Source: Streptomyces sp. NBC_00178
Lineage (GTDB): Bacteria; Actinomycetota; Actinomycetes; Streptomycetales; Streptomycetaceae
Assembly (NCBI RefSeq): GCF_036206005.1
Contig: NZ_CP108143.1
Coordinates: 3,997,501-4,061,500 of the forward strand
DNA: 64,000 nucleotides
Direction: 5' to 3'
Shown here piece after piece: positions 26,760-35,228 of the stretch. Every line of letters begins with the position of its first letter. The first letter of the stretch is position 1. The notes beneath the pieces were generated by a model. The model was not told the DNA's origin. It was given only the letters and a program-made list of their open reading frames with translations, and made no database searches. Both the position numbers and the translations under genes were made by a program.

Positions 26760-27002
26760 GTGGTGACGCTCAGCGCTCCGAACGCTCAGGACCATGTGGC
26801 CCTCGCCGAGATCGAACTGTGCGGTGAGCTCATGATCGCGGCCTCGGACGCGCTGGAGGACCGGCTCAGTGCCGACCGGATCGACGAGGTGCTCAAGGTC
26901 GGGGCCGGTCGCGGGCCCGACGAGGTGCTCGACGTCAGGGCCGGTCGCGGGCCGGCCGAGCAGCCGCCCGCCATCCCCCGGCAGGGCCGCCACCGGGGAT
27001 GA
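26760..27002 (+). CDS. Small acidic hypothetical protein
   Basis: 80 residues starting at GTG 26760, with GAGAGAGG 6 nt upstream. The N-terminal half (HVALAEIELCGELMIAASDA, LEDRLSADRIDEVL) is a pattern I recall from short streptomycete proteins of unknown function. The C-terminal part carries two copies of a 12-residue unit (DEVLKVGAGRGP, DEVLDVRAGRGP), an in-frame 36-nt duplication. Converges with csoR. Confidence 0.6.
   Translation: MVTLSAPNAQDHVALAEIELCGELMIAASDALEDRLSADRIDEVLKVGAGRGPDEVLDVRAGRGPAEQPPAIPRQGRHRG
26882..26953 (+). repeat. 36-nt in-frame tandem duplication
   Basis: Two copies of a 36-nt unit starting CGACGAGGTGCTC at 26882 and 26918, differing at a few bases, inside the small acidic gene. 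Confidence 0.75.
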
Positions 27003-27017
27003 CGTGCCCGGCCGCCC

Positions 27018-27365
27018 TCATGTGCGCAGCAGGCGGGCGATCGCCTTCGTGGCCTCCTCGACCTTCGCGTCGATCTCGTCGCCTCCCTTGACGGCGGCGT
27101 CGGCGACGCAGTGGCGCAGGTGCTCCTCGAGGAGCTGGAGCGCGAAGGACTGCAGGGCCTTGGTGGAGGCCGACACCTGGGTGAGTATGTCGATGCAGTA
27201 GACGTCCTCGTCCACCATCCGCTGGAGTCCGCGGATCTGCCCCTCGATGCGGCGGAGGCGCTTGAGGTGCTCCTCCTTCTGGTGGTGGTACCCGTGGATA
27301 CCGCGGTCGTGGTCGGTGACGACCGCGTCGGAACCGGCTGCGTCAGCGGCCTCGGTGGTGGTCAT
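27018..27365 (-). CDS. csoR: CsoR-family copper-sensing repressor
   Basis: 115 residues, all helical. The CsoR/RcnR metal site is complete: Cys in DVYCIDIL, then His and Cys in EEHLRHCVADA, with the sequence HLKRLRRIEGQIRGLQRMV at the start of the fold. The Cys-His-Cys set is that of Cu(I)-sensing CsoR. ATG 27365 (MTTTEAADAAG). A matching operator 58 nt upstream suggests autoregulation. No copper chaperone or P-type ATPase gene is adjacent, so its targets must lie elsewhere. Confidence 0.88.
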   Translation of the reverse strand: MTTTEAADAAGSDAVVTDHDRGIHGYHHQKEEHLKRLRRIEGQIRGLQRMVDEDVYCIDILTQVSASTKALQSFALQLLEEHLRHCVADAAVKGGDEIDAKVEEATKAIARLLRT

Positions 27366-27422
27366 GGGGTCCTCCCGTTGTCCTCGTGCCCCGCGGGGTC
27401 CGTGCCGTTCTGCGCCGTCTGC

Positions 27423-27440
27423 ATACCCCTGGTGGGTATA
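27423..27440. promoter_or_regulatory. CsoR operator
   Basis: ATACCCCTGGTGGGTATA, the known CsoR-type pseudo-palindrome (TACCC...GGGTA around a CTGGT core). It is 58 nt upstream of the csoR start and 147 nt before the divergent DUF47 gene, so it most likely controls csoR itself. Confidence 0.85.
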
Positions 27441-27586
27441 TGGTAACGAATCCTGCCGAAACGTGACCGGGGGTCCGTGCTGATCACTGTGCCTGATGCG
27501 CGACACTGAGGAACGCCGGTTAGCCGTGGCCGGATGATGCGCCTAGCATCAGCCTGACCGAATCCAAAGCACCCCGAGGACCCCAC

Positions 27587-28207
27587 GTGCGCTTTCGTCT
27601 GACCCCCAGGGAGACGAGCTTCTACGACATGTTTTCCGCATCCGCGGACAACATCGTCACGGGCTCGAAACTCCTGATGGAACTGCTCGGGGCGGATTCT
27701 GCCTCCCGAGTCGAGATCGCGGAGCGTATGCGGGCAGCGGAGCACGCGGGGGACGACGCGACCCACGCGATCTTCCACCAGCTGAACTCCTCCTTCATCA
27801 CGCCGTTCGACCGCGAGGACATCTACAACCTCGCGTCGTCGCTCGACGACATCATGGACTTCATGGAGGAGGCCGTCGACCTGGTCGTCCTGTACCAGAT
27901 CGACGAGCTCCCGAAGGGTGTCGAGCAGCAGATCGAGGTCCTGGCCAGGGCGGCGGAACTCACCGCCGAGGCCATGCCGAGTCTGCGGACCATGGACAAC
28001 CTCACCGAGTACTGGATCGAGGTCAACCGCCTGGAGAACCAGGCCGACCAGATCCACCGCAAGCTGCTGGCCCAGCTGTTCAACGGCAAGTACGACGCCA
28101 TGGACGTGCTGAAGCTCAAGCAGATCGTGGACGTGCTGGAAGAGGCGGCTGACGCGTTCGAACACGTCGCCAACACCGTGGAGACCATCGCGGTCAAGGA
28201 GTCCTGA
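27587..28207 (+). CDS. DUF47 (PhoU-like) phosphate transport regulator
   Basis: 206 residues, all helical, PhoU-like DUF47 fold. Metal-binding-like motifs are seen in MRAAEHAGDDATH and EEAADAFEHVANTVE. GTG start with GAGGA 7 nt upstream; a TAGCAT -10 lies at 27544-27549. The stop is 5 nt before the pit gene, and DUF47-Pit pairs are a standard low-affinity phosphate uptake unit, in which DUF47 modulates the carrier. Confidence 0.88.
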   Translation: MRFRLTPRETSFYDMFSASADNIVTGSKLLMELLGADSASRVEIAERMRAAEHAGDDATHAIFHQLNSSFITPFDREDIYNLASSLDDIMDFMEEAVDLVVLYQIDELPKGVEQQIEVLARAAELTAEAMPSLRTMDNLTEYWIEVNRLENQADQIHRKLLAQLFNGKYDAMDVLKLKQIVDVLEEAADAFEHVANTVETIAVKES

Positions 28208-28212
28208 ACCTC

Positions 28213-29211
28213 GTGGACACCTTTGCGCTGGTCGTGACCATCGGGGTCGCGCTCGGCTTCACGTATACGAACGGCTTCCACGACTCGGCGAACGCCATCG
28301 CCACCTCGGTCTCCACCCGGGCGCTGACCCCGCGTGCGGCTCTGGCGATGGCGGCTGTGATGAACCTCGCAGGCGCCTTCCTGGGCCAGGGGGTCGCCAA
28401 GACCGTCAGTGAAGGCATCATCGCCACCCCTCAGGGCCAGAAGGGGATGGGCATCCTCTTCTGCGCGCTGGTCGGCGCGATCATCTGGAACCTCATCACC
28501 TGGTACTTCGGCCTGCCCTCCTCCTCCTCGCACGCCCTGTTCGGCGGCATGGTCGGGGCGGCGCTCGCCGGGGGCACCGACGTGATCTGGTCCGGGGTGG
28601 TGGAGAAGATCGTCATCCCGATGTTCGTCTCCCCGGTCATCGGCCTCGTGGCCGGCTACCTGGTGATGGTCGCCATCCTGTGGATGTTCCGGAAGGCCAA
28701 CCCGCACAAGGCCAAGCGCGGCTTCCGCATAGCCCAGACCGTCTCGGCCGCCGGCATGGCGCTCGGGCACGGACTGCAGGACGCGCAGAAGACCATGGGC
28801 ATCGTGGTGCTGGCCCTGGTCATCGCCGACGTCGAGGGTCCGAACGACGAGATCCCGATCTGGGTGAAGTTCGCCTGTGCGGCGATGCTCTCCCTCGGTA
28901 CGTACGCGGGCGGCTGGCGCATCATGCGCACCCTCGGCCGCAAGATCATCGAGCTCGACCCGCCGCAGGGCTTCGCCGCCGAGACGACCGGCGCGTCGAT
29001 CATGTTCGGTTCCGCCTTCCTGTTCCACGCGCCCATCTCCACGACCCACGTGATCACCTCGGCGATCATGGGTGTCGGTGCGACGAAGCGGGTGAACGCG
29101 GTCCGCTGGGGCGTGGCCAAGAACATCATCCTGGGCTGGTTCATCACGATGCCGGCCGCCGCGCTGGTCGCCGCGGCGAGCTACGGGATCGTCTTCCTGT
29201 GCTTCGGGTGA
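28213..29211 (+). CDS. pit: Low-affinity inorganic phosphate transporter, Pit family
   Basis: 332 residues with about ten membrane helices. The Pit signatures occur twice: GFHDSANAIATSVSTRAL near the N-terminus and APISTTHVITSAIMGVG near the C-terminus, reflecting the internal repeat of the family. It imports metal-phosphate with protons. GTG start 5 nt after the DUF47 stop. Probably the gene called pitH1 in S. coelicolor. The 3' end has an imperfect 30-nt tandem duplication running past the stop. Confidence 0.9.
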   Translation: MDTFALVVTIGVALGFTYTNGFHDSANAIATSVSTRALTPRAALAMAAVMNLAGAFLGQGVAKTVSEGIIATPQGQKGMGILFCALVGAIIWNLITWYFGLPSSSSHALFGGMVGAALAGGTDVIWSGVVEKIVIPMFVSPVIGLVAGYLVMVAILWMFRKANPHKAKRGFRIAQTVSAAGMALGHGLQDAQKTMGIVVLALVIADVEGPNDEIPIWVKFACAAMLSLGTYAGGWRIMRTLGRKIIELDPPQGFAAETTGASIMFGSAFLFHAPISTTHVITSAIMGVGATKRVNAVRWGVAKNIILGWFITMPAAALVAAASYGIVFLCFG

Positions 29212-29248
29212 CCGGAGCCGGTCGCCCTGTGCTCCGGATGACCGGAGC
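29196..29248 (+). repeat. Tandem duplication of the pit 3' end
   Basis: CCTGTGCTTCGGGTGACCGG (29196 on) recurs at 29226 with two mismatches in the 23-nt unit; period 30 nt. The first copy contains the pit stop codon. Confidence 0.7.
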
Positions 29249-29291
29249 AGGCGCCGCGGGGTGAGACCCGGCGGTTCCACGAGGACGTGAA

Positions 29292-29336
29292 AAGGGTCCG
29301 CCCCCGCTCTCCACAGGAGAGCGGGGGCGGACCCTT
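29292..29336. terminator. Bidirectional terminator between pit and pstB
   Basis: A perfect 21-bp stem with an ACA loop, AAGGGTCCG... pairing to ...CGGACCCTT. It stands between the convergent pit and pst operons and can end both. Confidence 0.9.
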
Positions 29337-29382
29337 CGCCTTGCGGTGGCACCGCCATGCAGCACCCCAAGGCCGTCTGTGG

Positions 29383-30159
29383 TTATCCGAAGCGGCCGGA
29401 GATGTAGTCCTCGGTGGCCTGGACGGACGGGTTGGAGAAGATCCGCTCCGTGTCGTCGATCTCGATGAGGCGGCCGGGCTTGCCCACCGCCGAGAGGTTG
29501 AAGAACGCCGTGCGGTCCGAGACGCGCGCCGCCTGCTGCATGTTGTGCGTCACGATGACGATCGTGAAGCGCTCCTTCAGCTCACCGATCAGGTCCTCGA
29601 TGGCGAGGGTCGAGATCGGGTCGAGCGCCGAGCACGGCTCGTCCATCAGCAGCACGTCCGGCTCGACCGCGATCGCGCGGGCGATGCACAGGCGCTGCTG
29701 CTGGCCGCCGGAGAGGCCGGAGCCCGGCTTGTTCAGGCGGTCCTTGACCTCGTTCCACAGGTTGGCGCCCTTGAGGGACTTCTCGACGATGTCCGACAGC
29801 TGGCTCTTGCGGTACGAGCCGTTGAGGCGCAGGCCCGCCGCGACGTTGTCGAAGATCGACATGGTCGGGAAGGGGTTCGGGCGCTGGAAGACCATGCCGA
29901 CCGTGCGGCGTACGGCGACGGGGTCGACGCCGGGGCCGTAGAGGTTCTCGTCGTCGAGCAGCACCTTGCCCTCGACACGGCCACCGGGGGTGACCTCGTG
30001 CATGCGGTTCAGGGTGCGCAGGAACGTGGACTTGCCGCAGCCGGACGGGCCGATGAAGGCGGTCACGGAGCGGGGTTCCACGGTCATCGAGATGTCCTCG
30101 ATGGCCTTGTGGGATCCGTAGTAGGCGGTGAGGCCGCCGATGTCGATGCGCTTGGCCAT
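29383..30159 (-). CDS. pstB: Phosphate ABC transporter ATPase PstB
   Basis: 258 residues, the standard PstB length. Walker [10 protein letters not shown], signature LSGGQQQRL, Walker B and D-loop [13 protein letters not shown], and switch His in [18 protein letters not shown] 30159 (MAKRIDIGG). Last gene of pstSCAB; the energy unit of high-affinity phosphate uptake. Confidence 0.96.
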   Translation of the reverse strand: MAKRIDIGGLTAYYGSHKAIEDISMTVEPRSVTAFIGPSGCGKSTFLRTLNRMHEVTPGGRVEGKVLLDDENLYGPGVDPVAVRRTVGMVFQRPNPFPTMSIFDNVAAGLRLNGSYRKSQLSDIVEKSLKGANLWNEVKDRLNKPGSGLSGGQQQRLCIARAIAVEPDVLLMDEPCSALDPISTLAIEDLIGELKERFTIVIVTHNMQQAARVSDRTAFFNLSAVGKPGRLIEIDDTERIFSNPSVQATEDYISGRFG

Positions 30160-30185
30160 GTGAATCAGCTGCTTTCTGCGTGGCC

Positions 30186-31274
30186 TCAGCGGCCGGACTT
30201 CGGGGCCTTCCAGCGGGCGATGCCGCGGGCCACCAGATTGAGGATCATGACGAAGGCGATCAGCACCAGGGCCGCTGCCCAGGCGCGGTCGTAGGACGCG
30301 GCCTCGCCGACCTTGTACTGCTCGTAGATGTAGAAGGGCAGCGAGGACTGGGCGCCTTCGAAGGGGTTCGTGTTGATCAGCTGGCTGCCGAAGACCAGAA
30401 GGATGATCGGTGCCGTCTCTCCCGCGATACGCGCGATGGCGAGCATGACGCCCGTCGTGATGCCGCCGATCGCGGTGGGCAGGACCACCTTCAGGATGGT
30501 GCGCCACTTGGGGATGCCCAGGGCGAGCGAGGCCTCGCGGAGCTCGTTCGGGACGAGCTTGAGCATCTCCTCCGTGGAGCGGACCACGACGGGGATCATC
30601 AGGATGGACAGGGCGAGCGCGCCCATCAGGCCGGACGGCTCGATGTCGGCGATCAGCATGATCGACAGGATGAAGAGACCGGCGACGATCGACGGGATTC
30701 CGGTCATCACGTCGACGAAGAACGTGACGGCCTTGGCCAGCCCGCCCTTGCCGTACTCGACCAGGTAGACCGCGGTCAGCAGTCCGAGCGGGGCGGAGAT
30801 CACCGTGGCGATGCCGACCTGCTCCAGGGTGCCGATCAGCGCGTGGTAGACGCCGCCGCTGTTCTCCGAGCCGAGGACCCCGGCCATGGAGTGGGTGAGG
30901 AAGTACAGGTCGAGGCGCTCGGAGCCGCGGCTGACGGTGGTCCAGAGCAGCGAGGCGAGCGGGACGATCGCGACGAGGAAGCACACCCAGACGACGCTGG
31001 TGGCGAGGCGGTCCTTGGCCTGGCGCTGGTTCTCGACCACGGTCGTGGCGACGTACGAGATGGTGAGGAACAGCAGCGCGGAGATCAGGCCCCACTGGAC
31101 GCGGCTCTCCCAGCCGGCGGCGACGCTCACGCCGATGCCGAGCGCCACCGAGACGGCGGCGAAGCCGAGCGGGGACCAGCGGGGGAGGCTGCGGCTGCTG
31201 AGGCCGGCCTTCCGGCGTTCCGGCGAGGTCCGCGGACGGTCGTCCTGGACGTCGGTGGTGGTGGCGTGGCTCAT
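30186..31274 (-). CDS. pstA: Phosphate ABC transporter permease PstA
   Basis: 362 residues with a polar N-terminal extension and about seven membrane helices; the coupling loop is [28 protein letters not shown], here shown as [15 protein letters not shown] and [13 protein letters not shown]. The ATG overlaps the pstC stop (ATGA). It forms the membrane channel with PstC. Confidence 0.95.
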   Translation of the reverse strand: MSHATTTDVQDDRPRTSPERRKAGLSSRSLPRWSPLGFAAVSVALGIGVSVAAGWESRVQWGLISALLFLTISYVATTVVENQRQAKDRLATSVVWVCFLVAIVPLASLLWTTVSRGSERLDLYFLTHSMAGVLGSENSGGVYHALIGTLEQVGIATVISAPLGLLTAVYLVEYGKGGLAKAVTFFVDVMTGIPSIVAGLFILSIMLIADIEPSGLMGALALSILMIPVVVRSTEEMLKLVPNELREASLALGIPKWRTILKVVLPTAIGGITTGVMLAIARIAGETAPIILLVFGSQLINTNPFEGAQSSLPFYIYEQYKVGEAASYDRAWAAALVLIAFVMILNLVARGIARWKAPKSGR

Positions 31275-32263
31275 GCGTTGGCCCCCGAGTACTCCTTGCG
31301 GCGGGCGATGATGAGCCGGGCCGCGCCGTTGACCAGCAGGGTGAGGACGAAGAGGACGAGGCCCGAGGCGATCAGGGCGTCGCGCCCGAACTCGTTGGCC
31401 TCGCCGAACTTGGCGGCGATGTTCTGCGCGAACGTCCCGCCGCCGGGATTGAGCACGTGCAGCGAGATGAGGAAGCTCGGGGAGAGGACCGTGGCGACGG
31501 CCATCGTCTCGCCGAGCGCCCGGCCGAGGCCCAGCATCGACGCGGAGATGATTCCGGAGCGGCCGAAGGGCAGGACCGAGAGCCGGATGACCTCCCAGCG
31601 GGTGGCCCCGAGGGCGAGCGCCGCTTCCTCGTTCATCTTCGGGACCTGGAGGAAGACCTCGCGGCTGACGCTGGTCACGATCGGCAGGATCATGATCGCG
31701 AGCAGGACGCCGACGGTGAAGAGCGAGCGGGCGACGCCCACCTCGGTCTTCTCGAAGAGGTAGGTCCAGCCGAAGAACTGGTCGAGCCAGAGGTTCAGGC
31801 CCTCCATGTACGGCACGAGGACCAGGGCGCCCCAGATGCCGTAGACGATGCTGGGCACCGCGGCGAGCAGGTCGATCACGTAGGCGATCGGGGCGGCCAG
31901 CCTGCGCGGCGCGTAGTGCGAGATGAACAGGGCGATGCCGACAGCGATCGGAACCGCGATGAGCATCGCGATGATCGAGCTGACGACCGTGCCGAAGAGG
32001 AGGACCGCGATGCCGAAGACCGGCGGGTCACCGGCGGGGTTCCAGTCGAAGGTGGTGAGGAAGTTCCCCTCGTCCTTCGAGACGGCGATGACGGCGCGGT
32101 AGCTGAGGAACAGGGCGATCGACGCCATGATCACGAGCAGCAGGATGCCGGAGCCCCGTGAGAGGCCCAGGAAGATCTTGTCGCCGGCGCGCCCGGTGGA
32201 CTTGGGGCGGCCGCGCGTGGCCGGCTGAGCCGGCGGGTGGTCGAGCGGTGTGGTGGAAGCCAT
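31271..32263 (-). CDS. pstC: Phosphate ABC transporter permease PstC
   Basis: 330 residues, about six membrane helices. The EAA-type coupling loop is [20 protein letters not shown]. It lies 135 nt downstream of pstS; the gap has an inverted-repeat-rich GC stretch that may lower expression of the later genes relative to pstS. Confidence 0.95.
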   Translation of the reverse strand: MASTTPLDHPPAQPATRGRPKSTGRAGDKIFLGLSRGSGILLLVIMASIALFLSYRAVIAVSKDEGNFLTTFDWNPAGDPPVFGIAVLLFGTVVSSIIAMLIAVPIAVGIALFISHYAPRRLAAPIAYVIDLLAAVPSIVYGIWGALVLVPYMEGLNLWLDQFFGWTYLFEKTEVGVARSLFTVGVLLAIMILPIVTSVSREVFLQVPKMNEEAALALGATRWEVIRLSVLPFGRSGIISASMLGLGRALGETMAVATVLSPSFLISLHVLNPGGGTFAQNIAAKFGEANEFGRDALIASGLVLFVLTLLVNGAARLIIARRKEYSGANA

Positions 32264-32398
32264 GGTCTTTCCGGTCTGTGTGGGGGAGCGGCGAGCTCCC
32301 CTGGCGGCGGTGCACCGGATGGGGTCGGTGGCGTGGGCCGGTCCGGAGGGGTGCGCCGGACCGGCTCGCCTGTGCGTGCGTGTCGTACGTGGAGCGGG

Positions 32399-33538
32399 TT
32401 ACGAGAGGGCGGCGACCGTCTCGCGGACCTTGGCGTTGATCGCCTCGGGGATCGGGGCGTAGCCGGCGTCGACGAGGACCTTCTGGCCCTCCTCGGAGGA
32501 GGTGTAGGTCAGGAAGGACTTGACCGAGCCGAGGGTGTCGGCCTTGTTGCCGGTGTCGCAGACGACCTCGTAGGTCACCAGGACGATCGGGTACGCGCCC
32601 TCGGCCTTGGTGGTGTAGTCGAGGTCGAGCGCCAGGTCCTTGCCGGTGCCCTTGATCTTGGCGGCGGCGATGGCCTTGGAGGCGTTCTCCGAGGTGGCCT
32701 TCACCGGGGCGGAACCGCCGGTGTTGATGTCGACCGTGGAGATCTGCTGGGAGGAGGCGTAGGACAGCTCGAAGTAACCGATGGAGCCGTTGACCTGCTT
32801 GACCTGGGCGGCGACGCCCGCGGAGCCGGACGCGGCCTGGCCACCGGGGGCCGGCCACTTCTTCTCGGCCTCGTACTTCCAGTCGCTCGACGCCGCGGCG
32901 TTCAGGTACTTGCCGAGGTTCTGCGTGGTGCCGGAGTCCTCGGAGCGGTGGAAGGGCTGGATGGCCGTGTCCGGGAGCTTGACGCCGGTGTTGAGCTTGG
33001 CGATCGCCGGGTCGTTCCACTTCTTGATCTTCGTGTCGAAGATCTTGGCGAGCGTGGGGGCGTCCAGCGTGAGGCTGTCGACACCCTCCAGGTGGAAGCC
33101 GATCGCGATCGGGCCGCCGACCATCGGGAGGTTGATGCCCTGGCCGGTCTTGCAGATCTTCTTCGACTCGGCGACCTCTTCGGGCTTCAGCGCCGAGTCG
33201 GAGCCGGCGAAGCCGACGGTGCCCTGGTTGAACGCGACGATGCCCTCACCGGAGGACGAGGAGTTGTAGTTGACCTCGGCGCCGGAGCAGGCGGCCATGT
33301 AGTTCTTGACCCAGAGGTCCATCGCGTTCTTCTGGGCGCTGGACCCGGAGGCGCGCAGCTGGCCCTGGGCGCCGTCGCACTTGATGTCCGACGCGGCGGC
33401 GGTGGTCTTCGTGGCGCCGCTGCCAGTGTCGGCGCCGCTGTTGTCGTCCGAACCGCACGCCGTGAGGACCAGGGCGCTGGAGACGGCGAGGGCACCGAGC
33501 GCGGTGGCACGAAGCCGGTTCTTGCGCTGAAGCTTCAC
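32399..33538 (-). CDS. pstS: Phosphate-binding lipoprotein PstS
   Basis: 379 residues from GTG 33538 (KLQRKNRLRATALG), with GGAAGG 12 nt upstream. The lipoprotein signal ends VLTACG. Phosphate-binding motifs: ASGSSAQKNAMDLW, YNSSSSGEGI and HRSEDSGTTQNL. First gene of pstSCAB, behind a PHO box, so expressed under phosphate starvation by PhoP. Confidence 0.95.
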   Translation of the reverse strand: MKLQRKNRLRATALGALAVSSALVLTACGSDDNSGADTGSGATKTTAAASDIKCDGAQGQLRASGSSAQKNAMDLWVKNYMAACSGAEVNYNSSSSGEGIVAFNQGTVGFAGSDSALKPEEVAESKKICKTGQGINLPMVGGPIAIGFHLEGVDSLTLDAPTLAKIFDTKIKKWNDPAIAKLNTGVKLPDTAIQPFHRSEDSGTTQNLGKYLNAAASSDWKYEAEKKWPAPGGQAASGSAGVAAQVKQVNGSIGYFELSYASSQQISTVDINTGGSAPVKATSENASKAIAAAKIKGTGKDLALDLDYTTKAEGAYPIVLVTYEVVCDTGNKADTLGSVKSFLTYTSSEEGQKVLVDAGYAPIPEAINAKVRETVAALS

Positions 33539-33651
33539 TTTCGGGGTGTTCCTTCCAGGAGCCGCCGCGGCTGTGTGGTGCGAGGCGGCGTGCGATGAGG
33601 AGTGGTGCGCCGGCTTGTCGCCGTGCACCGTGTACGTCCGAAATTAGGCAG

Positions 33652-33695
33652 AACAGGTGAAGCGCCCTACGGGGCAGAGTGAACGGCAGGTGAAC
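33652..33695 (-). promoter_or_regulatory. PHO box (PhoP binding site) of pstS
   Basis: Four contiguous 11-nt units on the minus strand: GTTCACCTGCC, GTTCACTCTGC, CCCGTAGGGCG and CTTCACCTGTT. Units 1, 2 and 4 fit the streptomycete PHO consensus G(G/T)TCAYYYR(G/C)G; unit 3 is degenerate. It lies 114-157 nt before the pstS start. A TAATTT-like -10 follows it. Confidence 0.88.
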
Positions 33696-33860
33696 CGTGC
33701 GGGGCGGGCTGGTTCCGCGGCGCGGCGCCGGTGGCCGGGGGCGTCACGGCGTGCCTGCGGGGCGGCGGAGCCGCGGTTGTGCGCGGTCGGTTCGGGCGGA
33801 GCGGGGCGAGCGGGGTACGGGTCCGGCGGGGTCAGGTCCGGCGGGGCGGGGCCGAACGCA

Positions 33861-33894
33861 CGGGACCCCGCCGCCCGGAGGCGGCGGGGTCCCG
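33861..33894. terminator. Strong hairpin downstream of the map/pseudogene region
   Basis: Perfect 15-bp stem (CGGGACCCCGCCGCC / GGCGGCGGGGTCCCG) with a CGGA loop. It would end minus-strand transcription before the pstS control region. Confidence 0.75.
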
Positions 33895-34262
33895 TGACTG
33901 CGGCAGCGTCACGTCCCGGCCGGCGAAGTCCTGGTTCGCGCCGGACTCCCAGGACTCCCGGTCGGCGCGGGTCGGGATGCCGCGCAGCCTGTACTTTCCG
34001 GCCTCGGACGTGGTCACGACCGAGGCCTGCGGCTTCGCCTCGCGCTCGGCCTGGACGGTCGAGTACTGGGGGAGTACTGGGTGACCGTGCTGGAGGCGGC
34101 GTCGACCGCGACGTTCCCGTCGTCGGCCGGACGGTTGCGCGGCAGGACTTCCGGCGGCTCGACGGGGACGGTGCCGTGGCAGGTGACGGTGTCGGCGCCC
34201 GCGGAGTGGCAGCCGACGTTCTGCCGGTCGCCCGGCAGAGAGGCGCCCCCGGCCCGCCGGCC
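33895..34262 (-). pseudogene. Frameshifted remnant of an unidentified secreted-type protein
   Basis: On the minus strand a coding-like stretch (GDRQNVGCHSAGADTVTCHG, then VEPPEVLPRN...ASSTVTQY) is interrupted by an 11-nt tandem duplication (GAGTACTGGGG at 34061-34071 and 34072-34082 on the plus strand). Deleting one copy restores a continuous frame reading ...VTQY-STVQAEREAKPQAS..., with Gly-Lys-Tyr-Arg-Leu and TRADRESWESGANQDFAG following. Third-position GC is high in both frames. No proper start is left and the frame runs into the terminator hairpin, so both ends are also missing. Family not recognised. Confidence 0.5.
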
Positions 34263-34316
34263 CGCCGGCCCGCCTGCTCGTGCGGGGGCCGGGCGCGGGC
34301 CGGGGTGGTTCCGGCC

Positions 34317-35099
34317 TCAGGGGTGCGCGTGCCGCGGCAGGGTGAGGATGTCGGCTCCGTCGTCGGTGATGGCGATCGTGTGCTCGGTGTGTGCCGTCCG
34401 GCAGCCCGTCGCACTCCGGAGTGTCCATCCGTCGGCGTCGGTGACGAGTTCGGCCGTGTCCGCCATGACCCACGGCTCCAGTGCCAGCAGCAGTCCGGGG
34501 CGGAGCGTGTATCCGCGGCCCGCGCGGCCGGTGTTGGGGACGTGCGGGTCCTGGTGCATCGTCGACCCGATGCCGTGCCCTCCGAACTGGGTGTTGACCC
34601 GGTATCCGGCCTCGCCGAGGACCGTGCCGATCGCGTGCGAGATGTCCCCGATGCGGGCCCCGGGTCCGGCGGCGGCGATGCCCGCGGCCAGTGCGCGTTC
34701 GGTCGCGTCGATCATGGCGAGGCTCTCCGGGTCGCGTGTGCCGCCGACGATGAAGCTGATGGCGGCGTCCGCCGCGATCCCGCGCAGGGAGACGGCCAGG
34801 TCGAGTGTCAGCAGGTCGCCGTCGCGCAGTGCGTAGTCGTGCGGCCGCCCGTGGAGGACGGCGTCGTTGACGGCCGTGCAGATGTGGTGGCCGAACGGAC
34901 CGCGGCCGAAGGAGGGGGCGTAGTCGACGTAGCAGGACTCGGCCCCGGCCTCGTCGATCATGGCCTTGGTCCAGCGGTCGATGTCCAGGAGGTTCGTGCC
35001 GACCGTGCTGCGGTCCCTCAACGTCTGCAGGATGTCGGCGACCAGGGCGCCCGTGTCTCCGGCCCTGGCCAGCAGGGTGGGGTTCAGGATCTCGATCAT
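34317..35099 (-). CDS. map: Type I methionine aminopeptidase
   Basis: 260 residues from ATG 35099 (MIEILNPT; GAAGGG 5 nt upstream). The five metal ligands are visible: two Asp in LTLDLAVSLRGIAADAAISF, His in GGHGIGSTMHQD, Glu in LALEPWV and Glu in TAHTEHTI. It removes the initiator Met from nascent proteins. Streptomycetes carry more than one map gene; this copy lies inside the phosphate region next to a broken gene and behind an AT-rich promoter with repeats, which suggests it is an accessory, regulated copy. Confidence 0.9.
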   Translation of the reverse strand: MIEILNPTLLARAGDTGALVADILQTLRDRSTVGTNLLDIDRWTKAMIDEAGAESCYVDYAPSFGRGPFGHHICTAVNDAVLHGRPHDYALRDGDLLTLDLAVSLRGIAADAAISFIVGGTRDPESLAMIDATERALAAGIAAAGPGARIGDISHAIGTVLGEAGYRVNTQFGGHGIGSTMHQDPHVPNTGRAGRGYTLRPGLLLALEPWVMADTAELVTDADGWTLRSATGCRTAHTEHTIAITDDGADILTLPRHAHP

Positions 35100-35127
35100 G
35101 GGGGCCCTTCGCGCGCGTTCCAATAAC

Positions 35128-35152
35128 TATACCGGCCATACTATACCGGTAT
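35128..35152. promoter_or_regulatory. Candidate operator/promoter upstream of map
   Basis: CTATACCGG occurs at 35128-35136 and again at 35141-35149, and the second copy belongs to a perfect palindrome ATACCGGTAT (35143-35152). The stretch is strikingly AT-rich for this genome. It lies 29-53 nt before the map start. A regulator of the GntR or XRE type would suit, but none is adjacent. Confidence 0.55.
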
Positions 35153-35228
35153 GAGTATTGGGGCGGTGCGCGGACGCGTGGCGGAGGAACCGGAGTCGGC
35201 TTCTCCGTCCGTCAGGTGCCGGGCCTGA
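35151..35228 (+). CDS. Possible truncated micro-ORF divergent from map
   Basis: A 25-codon frame starting ATGAGTATTGGG within the palindrome and ending TGA at 35228, inside the 3' end of the NUDIX gene. Its start sits where the divergent partner regulator of map would begin, so it could be a regulator truncated by deletion. It has no recognisable domain and may be chance. Confidence 0.25.
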   Translation: MSIGAVRGRVAEEPESASPSVRCRA

